Source: JBILCM01 sp044353165 (GTDB lineage: Bacteria > Bacillota > Bacilli > Paenibacillales > YIM-B00363). From it: DNA of 10,569 nucleotides. The notes beneath the pieces were generated by a model. It was not told the DNA's origin. It saw nothing but the letters and a program-made list of their open reading frames with translations, and searched no databases. Where the stretch lies: NCBI GenBank assembly GCA_044353165.1, contig JBILCM010000075.1, positions 1 to 10,569 on the forward strand, read 5' to 3'. Positions within the stretch are counted from its first letter, which is position 1. Each line of letters opens with the position of its first letter. Of this stretch, positions 1-5,985 are shown one piece after another. A program made the position numbers and the translations under genes.

Positions 1-729
1 ATCTTGCTTTGAGAAGATGTCGGCTGTGATCTCGATTAAGTAACTGTCCAACTCCCCGCGGTTCCATTCCGCAAACACTTCGTGCAGCTGTGCCGCGCTC
101 AACCCCAGCACATCTTTGAGTAGGTGGTACGCCTCGCAGATCAGCTGCATGTCCCCATACTCAATTCCGTTGTGCACCATCTTCACGTAATGCCCCGCAC
201 CGTCCGGACCGATATACGTGCAACACGGCTCACCGTTCACCTGCGCGGATATCGCATCGAAGATCGGCGCAATCAGCTCATACGCCGACCGTGGCCCCCC
301 CGGCATGATCGACGGCCCTTTCAACGCTCCCTCTTCTCCGCCCGATACCCCGGTGCCGATAAAACGAAGCCCCTTCGCTGTCAATGCCTTATCGCGACGT
401 TGTGTGTCGGGAAAATACGCATTCCCGCCATCGATCACGATATCGCCTGCCTCTAGATAAGGCAACAGCGATTCGATCGTCTGATCCGTCGCTTCGCCCG
501 CCTTGACCATGATCATGATTTTGCGCGGCCGCTCGAGCGATTGTACAAACTGCTCCACACTATAGGTCCCGACCAAGCGTTTCCCTGCCGCCTCAGCGAC
601 AAGCTCCCGCGTCTTCTCCGCCGATCGGTTGTAGACGGACACGGTGAATCCTTTGCTCTCCATATTCAAAGCCAAGTTCTTGCCCATAACCGCAAGTCCA
701 ACGACCCCAATTTGTTGTATAGTTGTCAT
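1..729 (-). CDS. gnd: 6-phosphogluconate dehydrogenase (decarboxylating), N-terminal 243 residues; gene runs off the left edge
   Basis: This enzyme oxidatively decarboxylates 6-phosphogluconate to ribulose 5-phosphate in the cytoplasm. The reading frame is open from the ATG at 729 to the window edge, giving 243 of the usual ~470 residues. The Rossmann dinucleotide motif GLAVMG is at residues 11-16. NRS at 34-36 is the usual NADP 2'-phosphate contact. The substrate motif GVSGGEEGA is at 128-136, followed by GPSIMPGG. KMVHNGIEYGD at 183-193 carries the catalytic Lys183 and Glu190 at the positions known from characterised enzymes. The start codon overlaps the stop of the upstream SDR gene as ATGA, with GGAG about 10 bases before it, so translation is probably coupled. 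Bacillus gnt operons also end in a gnd-type gene (gntZ), which supports a gluconate role. The visible part is clearly GC-richer than the genes to its right. The identity is very secure; only the C-terminal half is missing from view. Confidence 0.97.
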   Translation of the reverse strand, partial: MTTIQQIGVVGLAVMGKNLALNMESKGFTVSVYNRSAEKTRELVAEAAGKRLVGTYSVEQFVQSLERPRKIMIMVKAGEATDQTIESLLPYLEAGDIVIDGGNAYFPDTQRRDKALTAKGLRFIGTGVSGGEEGALKGPSIMPGGPRSAYELIAPIFDAISAQVNGEPCCTYIGPDGAGHYVKMVHNGIEYGDMQLICEAYHLLKDVLGLSAAQLHEVFAEWNRGELDSYLIEITADIFSKQD

Positions 730-1499
730 ATCGTCATCGCTCCAAATCCGCCATCCACGCGTAGGAACGTACCGGTCACAAAACCGGACGCCTTCTCGGA
801 GGCAAGGTATACGGCTGCACCTTGCAATTCTTCTGGTGCGCCAAAACGATTCATCGGTGTATGCGTCATAATGCTACGAATGCGATCCTCGGACAATATT
901 TTCTTATTTTGCTCCGCCGGGAAAAAACCTGGAATAATCCCATTCACGCGAATACGATGAGGAGCGAACTCGCGTGCAAGAAATTGCGTGACCGAATTGA
1001 CGCCAGCTTTGGAAGTGGAGTATGTGAAAACACGAGAGAGCGGAGGGCCGGATGAAACGGATGAAATGTTGATAATACTGCCCCCTTCGCCTTGATCGAT
1101 CATCTGTTTTCCGAACACTTGGCAAGCTAGAACTACGCCCTTAAGGTTGACATCCATAATGTTGTCCCATTCTTCTTCCGTAATCTCAAAGAACGGGGTC
1201 GCACTGTTCTTGCCTGGACAGTTCATGAGCACATCGACACGGCCGCTCCATGCAAGCACTTCCGATAACAATCGTTCCAGATCACTCTTCTGCGTTGTAT
1301 CCGCCTGGAACACAGACGCAGTGCCACCAGCTTGACGAATTCGTTGTGCCGCTTGTTCTGTTGTGTCTGCGTTGCGGCCGACAACAGCAACTTTGGCACC
1401 GTACGTACCAAGTGCCTCACCCATAGCAGAACCTAACGTGCTATTCCCGCCAATGATAACAGCAGTCTTCCCTGTCAAATCAAAGAGTCCTCCGGACAT
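726..1499 (-). CDS. SDR-family oxidoreductase, probable D-mannonate oxidoreductase (fructuronate reductase) of the SDR type
   Basis: This is a classical short-chain dehydrogenase of 257 residues. It has a glycine-rich cofactor motif GGNSTLGSAMG at about residues 17-27 and a catalytic set Asn118, Ser147, Tyr160 and Lys164 (YSTSK). The usual NNAG motif reads NCPG. The GGNSTLG start, the segment GFFPAEQNKKIL, the HTPMNRFG segment and the GFVTGTFLRVDGGF ending resemble SDR-type mannonate oxidoreductases (UxuB/YjmF type) rather than generic sugar dehydrogenases. The expected reaction is NAD(P)H-dependent interconversion of D-fructuronate and D-mannonate. An ATG at 1520 is also in frame, but AGGAG lies 9 bases before the ATG at 1499. 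That start leaves a one-base gap after gntK, so I chose it. It sits between gntK and gnd in the operon. Alternatives are gluconate 5-dehydrogenase or another hexonate dehydrogenase. SDR membership is certain; the substrate is inferred. Confidence 0.85.
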   Translation of the reverse strand: MSGGLFDLTGKTAVIIGGNSTLGSAMGEALGTYGAKVAVVGRNADTTEQAAQRIRQAGGTASVFQADTTQKSDLERLLSEVLAWSGRVDVLMNCPGKNSATPFFEITEEEWDNIMDVNLKGVVLACQVFGKQMIDQGEGGSIINISSVSSGPPLSRVFTYSTSKAGVNSVTQFLAREFAPHRIRVNGIIPGFFPAEQNKKILSEDRIRSIMTHTPMNRFGAPEELQGAAVYLASEKASGFVTGTFLRVDGGFGAMTI

Positions 1500-1500
1500 C

Positions 1501-3051
1501 CTACATCTCTCCTGTTCCATGCATATCGGATTGAAACTTACTTATTTGGGCAAAAGGTTCGACAAGACGGGAGTACAAATCTTGGTAAATGCCGAACAAT
1601 TCGTCATACGTTTGTCGTGTTGAATCATTCGGTTCATGCCGATGATCCATCGGTATTCCATCAACCAAAGCATCAAGCCGCTCAATGTCCCCCATGGCAT
1701 AAAACCCCAGAGCAGCCGCCCCTAGTGCAGAGCTTTCAATCGTGCTCGGTACAGACAGCGATACACCAAGAATATCTGCAAGTGTCTGACGCCAGAAAGA
1801 GGACCTCGCAAAGCCGCCGGAAGCGCGGATTTCCCCTGGCGTTCCCGTAGCGGTCTCAACGGCCTCAGCGACGGATCGAATCGCATAACCGACGCCCTCC
1901 AACACGGCGCGAATCATATGCTTCTTCCCGTGCATGAGTGACAAACCGAAGAAGACGCCACGTGCATCTGCATTCCAATAAGGCGCGCGTTCGCCTGTAA
2001 ATAAAGGAAGTACGACAAGTCCCCCAGAACCAGCAGGAGCTTCTGCTGCAATCGAAGCCAGTTGCTCATACGGGTCCTTGCCTGATTCACGCGCTAGTGA
2101 AGCTTCCAACGTCGCCAACTCGTCACGCACCCATCGGAACAACACGCCTCCATTATTGATGGCACCGCCAACAACCCATTGATGATCGGTAAGCTCATAA
2201 CAGAATGTTCGACTTAACGGATCCGTTGTCGGTTGGGGAACGACAGCACGCACGGCACCGCTCGTTCCGATGGTCACGGCATAGGTATCTGGTTTCACCG
2301 CGCCAATCCCTACATTCGCAAGCACGCCATCCGAAGCTCCAGCAACGACCGGTATATCCGTTGTTAAACCAAGCCGAGCTGCCCACGAAGGTTGCAACCC
2401 TTCATGCACATGCGTCGTTGAGACAAGTTCTGACAATCGACCTGCATCGATCCCAGCCACTGCAAGCGAAGGAAGGTGCCACTGTCGAGTGTTCAAGGAA
2501 TATAACCCCGTGGCGCTTGCGATCGAGGCATCTACAATATAAACACCGCACCAACGGCTCATAATAAATTCTTTAATGCCGATAAACTTATGCGCCAATT
2601 GGAAAGTCGCAGCATCCTTATGTCGCATCCACAGCAGTTTTAGAAGTGGTGACATCGGGTGCATCGGTGTACCCGTAGCTCGATAAATCGCATATCCATC
2701 ATGTTGCTTATAAAGTTCACGAACATACGATGCACTCCGGTTATCTGCCCATGTTATACACGGTGTCAACGGTTCGCCGGTCCGGTCGAGCGCGATAAGA
2801 CTATGCATTGCCGAACTAAACGAAAGACAACGCACTTGGCCAGGTTTAATTGAAGTCTTATGAACAACATGCTTAACAGCTGTCGTCGCAGCCTCCAGAA
2901 TGACGTAAGGATCTTGTTCCGCACGATCAGGCATTGGCGTATGCAGCGGGTATTCAACAGCATGCACACTCTTGATGTTGCCCGAATGATCCACTACCGC
3001 TGCTTTCGTACTCGTCGTACCGATGTCAACAGCAATCACATAAGGTTTCAT
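1501..3051 (-). CDS. gntK: Gluconokinase, FGGY carbohydrate kinase family
   Basis: ATP-dependent phosphorylation of D-gluconate to 6-phosphogluconate in the cytoplasm. The 516 residues match the length of the Bacillus FGGY-type GntK (about 513). The sequence resembles that enzyme along its length: DIGTTSTKA at residues 9-17 (phosphate-binding), SSAMHSLIALD at 79-89, CITWADNR at 98-105, GTPMHPMSPL at 127-136, GASDGVLAN at 238-246 with the likely catalytic base Asp241, TIGTSGA at 260-266, GGAINNGG at 295-302, GERAPYWN at 353-360 and ASGGFARS at 410-417. HPM and WADNR are typical of the gluconokinase branch rather than xylulokinase. The ATG overlaps the stop of the upstream larA-like gene as ATGA, with GAGGG about 12 bases upstream. 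Its product is the substrate of the gnd gene two genes downstream, which makes the gluconate assignment coherent. Another hexonate kinase activity cannot be excluded. Confidence 0.92.
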   Translation of the reverse strand: MKPYVIAVDIGTTSTKAAVVDHSGNIKSVHAVEYPLHTPMPDRAEQDPYVILEAATTAVKHVVHKTSIKPGQVRCLSFSSAMHSLIALDRTGEPLTPCITWADNRSASYVRELYKQHDGYAIYRATGTPMHPMSPLLKLLWMRHKDAATFQLAHKFIGIKEFIMSRWCGVYIVDASIASATGLYSLNTRQWHLPSLAVAGIDAGRLSELVSTTHVHEGLQPSWAARLGLTTDIPVVAGASDGVLANVGIGAVKPDTYAVTIGTSGAVRAVVPQPTTDPLSRTFCYELTDHQWVVGGAINNGGVLFRWVRDELATLEASLARESGKDPYEQLASIAAEAPAGSGGLVVLPLFTGERAPYWNADARGVFFGLSLMHGKKHMIRAVLEGVGYAIRSVAEAVETATGTPGEIRASGGFARSSFWRQTLADILGVSLSVPSTIESSALGAAALGFYAMGDIERLDALVDGIPMDHRHEPNDSTRQTYDELFGIYQDLYSRLVEPFAQISKFQSDMHGTGEM

Positions 3052-4322
3052 CGCAACAAAGTTCCCTCACTGTCGAACGTCCATGCGTAGGGCTCCGAGA
3101 TTACTTCAATGTCTGGATGAGCCTTCGCCTCTTCTAACATGGGCAATGAAATTTCGATGTCTCCCAGATGGAGCGTATCACGTATCCGTACCAATCGACA
3201 TGAACGATAATCTAGGATATTAGACGTTTTTACAGCAGCTTTAATCGCCAACTCATCGTTATCCATCGTCATGGCCATTTTTGTTGGAGCACATACGGTT
3301 GATGTTAATGCATTCATGTAAGTTGCCGTTGCATCCATTTTATTAGCCAGGCGTCGTGTCGTAATGTCCGCGGCGCCAACACCATTCGTATTTCCTTTTG
3401 TGGCATCCGTCACATCAAGCACAACAATTTTGTTGATTTCCGGTCCGCCGTGCGCATACGGTGTAGGGTAACGTCCCGTGATGTTCGGGTCCATACCATC
3501 CCCACTGATGTTTTTTCCGATATAATCGACAACGAGCACATCCAATTGATCGAACAAAATACGCGGCATATGCGCCTTCGCCAAGCGAAGCAATTCAACC
3601 TCACGTTCGTAAATATGAGATGCGGGAATAACTTCGACGTGTGATGTTTCATCATATGCATTCTCGACGACTGCAATCCCAAATCGGATCGGCAACTTCT
3701 GTATCATGAGATTGGCCATCTCGGGTACGAAGGAAGCCATGTATTTAAACCCTAGCTGGTGGCAAGCTTCTGCTCCCTTCTGTTTGCCAAGGCCGATGGC
3801 AATCATCTTCATGATTCCACTCTCGATCGGACCTCGGAAGGCCGTGTGCGGTTTGACTCGATTAATGACGATAATTGCATCCGCAGTGGCAGCAATCCGA
3901 TCTGCATACACAGGAAGACCGTTGGCGAGTTGATCAATCTGAATGACGTCCATCGAAGATTGTATGGGAGCACCCATCGTTTGCTCATCAATGCCTAAAT
4001 GCTTTAATACATCCGCTTGACCTTCCGCGGTTGCGCCGCCATGACTTCCCATACAAGGTACAATGAATGGATGAGCACCCGCCTGCTTCACGGCATCAAC
4101 CACCGTGCGAGCCATTGCAGCAATGTTGGCAATTCCTCTGCTCCCTACCGTAATCGCGACACGTTGGCCGGGTTGGATCTGATCGATCGCTCCTGGTTTT
4201 GTGAGCTCCTCACGTAAAACCCGATCTACATTCTCTATTTTAGTACGGTCAAAATGTTGTCGAATCCGTACCATAGTCGGTATCGGTATCGGTTGCAACA
4301 TGCTGCGAATCATGTCTCCCAT
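3048..4322 (-). CDS. LarA-superfamily nickel-pincer-nucleotide epimerase/racemase homologue (DUF2088/Lar_N), candidate gluconate/mannonate 2-epimerase
   Basis: A 424-residue protein of the lactate racemase superfamily, which interconverts the C2 stereochemistry of 2-hydroxy acids with a nickel pincer nucleotide cofactor. Visible features are GSHGG with His94, KPHTAF with His159, GIMKM with Lys172 and GAEACH with His188. The Lys172-His188 spacing of 16 equals that of the cofactor-bearing Lys184 and nickel ligand His200 of lactate racemase. His159 is 13 residues before the lysine, against 10 in LarA. Members of the superfamily include lactate and malate racemases and a gluconate 2-epimerase. 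Being first in an operon with gntK, a mannonate-type SDR and gnd, this one is best placed to interconvert D-mannonate and D-gluconate. The start is set by AAGGGG 8 bases before the ATG. No signal peptide is seen. The cofactor-building larB/C/E genes are not in view. Superfamily is secure; the substrate is inference. Confidence 0.82.
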   Translation of the reverse strand: MGDMIRSMLQPIPIPTMVRIRQHFDRTKIENVDRVLREELTKPGAIDQIQPGQRVAITVGSRGIANIAAMARTVVDAVKQAGAHPFIVPCMGSHGGATAEGQADVLKHLGIDEQTMGAPIQSSMDVIQIDQLANGLPVYADRIAATADAIIVINRVKPHTAFRGPIESGIMKMIAIGLGKQKGAEACHQLGFKYMASFVPEMANLMIQKLPIRFGIAVVENAYDETSHVEVIPASHIYEREVELLRLAKAHMPRILFDQLDVLVVDYIGKNISGDGMDPNITGRYPTPYAHGGPEINKIVVLDVTDATKGNTNGVGAADITTRRLANKMDATATYMNALTSTVCAPTKMAMTMDNDELAIKAAVKTSNILDYRSCRLVRIRDTLHLGDIEISLPMLEEAKAHPDIEVISEPYAWTFDSEGTLLR

Positions 4323-4372
4323 AGGCTCATCCCCTTAGACGAATCATTCGCCAAACACAATCATCCTCATGC

Positions 4373-4388
4373 ATAACAACGTTGTTAT
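4373..4388. promoter_or_regulatory. Perfect 16-base palindrome, probable LacI-family operator
   Basis: ATAACAACGTTGTTAT is a perfect dyad with a central CG, the form typical of LacI/GalR-family operators. It lies in the divergent region between the larA-like operon and the LacI-family gene. It starts about 11 bases downstream of a TATAAT on the minus strand, so a bound repressor would block initiation or early elongation of the larA-gntK-SDR-gnd operon. It lies upstream of the LacI gene, so autoregulation is also possible. Confidence 0.75.
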
Positions 4389-4399
4389 TTGGTCTATCT

Positions 4400-4431
4400 A
4401 TTATAATAAATTGAAGATATAATTTAATCAA
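4400..4431 (-). promoter_or_regulatory. Probable promoter of the larA-gntK-SDR-gnd operon
   Basis: Read on the minus strand, a perfect TATAAT occupies 4405-4400. Possible -35 elements are TTAAAT (4427-4422, 16-base spacer) or TTGATT (4431-4426, 20-base spacer). Neither is ideal, so the -35 is uncertain. The start site would fall near 4390-4394, just before the palindrome at 4373-4388. The rest of the 178-base intergenic region is AT-rich. It should also hold the promoter of the LacI gene: plus-strand TATAAT occurs at 4402-4407 and 4418-4423 but without a convincing -35. Confidence 0.5.
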
Positions 4432-4500
4432 TCCAATTTTAGATAAAGTTACACTTTCTATTCAACACGTTTTTAGTTTTGGGAAACGAGGTCATCGTTC

Positions 4501-5496
4501 ATGAATGTCACGATTAAAGATATAGCCAGATTCGCCGGCGTCAGTTACTCTACCGTATCCAAAGCGTTAAATAACAGTCCCCTCGTCCGTCCCGATACGA
4601 AGAAACGTATTGTTGACTTGGCTTCACAATTAGGTTATCAACCCAATTTGGCGGCCAAAAGTCTCGTTTCTAAACGTAGTATGACTGTTGGCATTGTGCT
4701 TCCTTCATTAGAACGAGTTGCGTTGTCGGCCATGGTGGGAAGGATTAATGAGGAACTTGGACAAAGAGGATATGAGTTGATTTTATCGATTCTTCCGCTT
4801 TCTGCAGCCATCCGACTGTTTCAACGCCTTCAGGTCGACGGGATCATCGTCTTCGAGGATATTCCTCCGGAGCAATTACGTGCGACTGAAATTTCAACGG
4901 AAATCCCAATTTTATCGATCGGTTCTTCCCACGTGAGTGGTTCAAGATTTGCTGTTGTAGATGCCAAAAGAAAAGATGCGATCAAACAAGCCGTTCAGTA
5001 CCTGGTGCATCTTGGCCACCAATCTGTAGCTTTTGTTGGTGACGCACGCGAATCCGACAGCAAACAACAAGAGAAAGTCGCAGGTTTTTTGGAAGTCACT
5101 TGCGAACTTGCTGGCCCTAGCCCCCGATCCGTCGTCATCAATTCAGGTGGAAACACATGGAAACACGGGTACGAAGCGGGCAAAAAAATCGCTGAACTTC
5201 TTGTGAAACCTACGGCTGTCATCACGGGCACTTATGATATTACCGTCGGATTTCTTCGCGCGATGCAGGATGCAAGCATCCGGGTACCGGATGACTTGTC
5301 TATGATAAGTTACGATAACATTCCGCAGTTGGCCGAACTTGACGTCCCGATGACGGCGGTTGGACCACCGGTAGAACTGCTTGCTGAGCGAATCGCTACG
5401 TCGTTGTTAACGATTATGACCCATGGCAAAGAAATACGGATCAACGAACTGTTGGATGCACAAATACAAGAGCGTGATTCTTGTCGCCCTATCTAA
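4501..5496 (+). CDS. LacI-family transcriptional regulator
   Basis: A 331-residue DNA-binding sugar-responsive regulator. The N-terminal helix-turn-helix (TIKDIARFAGVSYSTVSKAL, residues 4-23) is canonical. It is followed by the third helix, the GYQPNLAAKSL hinge around residues 46-56, and a periplasmic-binding-protein-like effector domain. That domain has typical landmarks: VGIVLPS near 63, VDGIIVFEDIP near 115, HLGHQSVAFVGD near 170 and DDLSMISYDNIP near 260. The length is normal. The start is supported by GAGGT about 8 bases upstream. It is divergent from the hexonate operon, and the perfect palindrome between them is its likely operator. The effector is unknown; a hexonate or hexuronate would fit the neighbouring genes. 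Its stop codon overlaps that of the convergent fucU gene. Confidence 0.95.
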   Translation: MNVTIKDIARFAGVSYSTVSKALNNSPLVRPDTKKRIVDLASQLGYQPNLAAKSLVSKRSMTVGIVLPSLERVALSAMVGRINEELGQRGYELILSILPLSAAIRLFQRLQVDGIIVFEDIPPEQLRATEISTEIPILSIGSSHVSGSRFAVVDAKRKDAIKQAVQYLVHLGHQSVAFVGDARESDSKQQEKVAGFLEVTCELAGPSPRSVVINSGGNTWKHGYEAGKKIAELLVKPTAVITGTYDITVGFLRAMQDASIRVPDDLSMISYDNIPQLAELDVPMTAVGPPVELLAERIATSLLTIMTHGKEIRINELLDAQIQERDSCRPI

Positions 5497-5924
5497 TTTT
5501 TAATGACACCTTTCTTTAGGATCACATTCGCATACACAGCCGGTTCTCCTGTGGCGATGATGGCATACGCTCGTTTGGCTCGTTCATAGAAGGCGAAACG
5601 TTCAATCATCTCGAATGGGATGGGCGCTGATTCATGTTTTTGCACGATCTCTTTATATGTATCCCAAATTGTCGGTTGGACTGGATCACCAGGCACAACG
5701 CTCATCAATCCGACCGGTGCCTCTACGTATTGGTCCAGTGGAAACAACTGTAAAATTGCATCTAGCAAGGGCGGAACACCGTGTCCGTCACAACGGATCA
5801 ACCGCGTTGTATGACTTGCTGCTGGGAAATTACCATCCGCGATGACGATTTCATCGCCGTGCCCCATTTCCATCAATGTTTTTAATAACTCCGGAGACAA
5901 AATCGTAGGTACATTTTTTAACAT
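5493..5924 (-). CDS. fucU: L-fucose mutarotase, RbsD/FucU family
   Basis: This protein interconverts the alpha and beta anomers of L-fucose in the cytoplasm so that released sugar is in the form used by the next enzyme. The 143 residues resemble E. coli FucU from end to end: SPELLKTLMEMGHGDEIVIAD at the start (catalytic-site His22, with Asp24 and Asp30), RFAFYERAKRAYAIIATGE at 109-127 and VYANVILKKG at 130-139. The length fits FucU (about 140). The start is supported by AAGGGG seven bases upstream. It has its own promoter in the 61-base gap after araC. Its stop codon TAG shares bases with the TAA of the convergent LacI gene. Together with the nearby candidate fucosidase it points to L-fucose metabolism. 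A related mutarotase substrate such as another 6-deoxy sugar or D-ribose is possible but less likely. Confidence 0.92.
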   Translation of the reverse strand: MLKNVPTILSPELLKTLMEMGHGDEIVIADGNFPAASHTTRLIRCDGHGVPPLLDAILQLFPLDQYVEAPVGLMSVVPGDPVQPTIWDTYKEIVQKHESAPIPFEMIERFAFYERAKRAYAIIATGEPAVYANVILKKGVIKN

Positions 5925-5953
5925 GAAGAGACCCCTTTACAATATGGTTATCA

Positions 5954-5974
5954 TCAACATAACAATGTTGACTT
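5954..5974. promoter_or_regulatory. Operator-like dyad at the fucU promoter
   Basis: TCAACAT and ATGTTGA form a 7-base inverted repeat with a 4-base spacer at 5954-5971. The segment 5959-5974 also matches the 16-base palindrome at 4373-4388 at 12 of 16 positions, including ATAACAA and GTTG on either side of the centre. It overlaps the -10 and the spacer of the predicted fucU promoter, a position suited to repression. It may be a second, weaker site for the same LacI-family protein. The match is visual and could be partly chance in AT-rich DNA. Confidence 0.45.
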
Positions 5975-5984
5975 CAGGAGTCAA
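5956..5984 (-). promoter_or_regulatory. Probable fucU promoter
   Basis: On the minus strand, TTGACT (5984-5979) is followed after exactly 17 bases by TATGTT (5961-5956), a good sigma-A-type arrangement with a moderate -10. The -35 begins just after the araC stop codon. It leads into the fucU gene, whose Shine-Dalgarno and ATG follow about 30 bases after the -10. Confidence 0.6.
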
Positions 5985-5985
5985 A

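Noticed and set aside
295..301. Run of seven C residues in gnd, a possible sequencing frameshift
   Set aside because: The conserved residues MPGGP are encoded straight across it and the frame stays open with correct motif positions on both sides.
124..1125. Several open frames on both strands overlapping gnd and the first SDR
   Set aside because: They show no family motifs and lie in other frames of two clearly recognised genes.
1500..1520. ATG at 1520 as the start of the first SDR, overlapping gntK by 20 bases
   Set aside because: The ATG at 1499 has a well-spaced AGGAG, gives the normal SDR N-terminus and leaves a one-base gap; the extra seven residues are unlike SDRs.
4402..4423. Plus-strand TATAAT copies as a firm promoter call for the LacI gene
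   Set aside because: Neither has a recognisable -35 at 16-18 bases, and AT-rich sequence gives such hexamers by chance.
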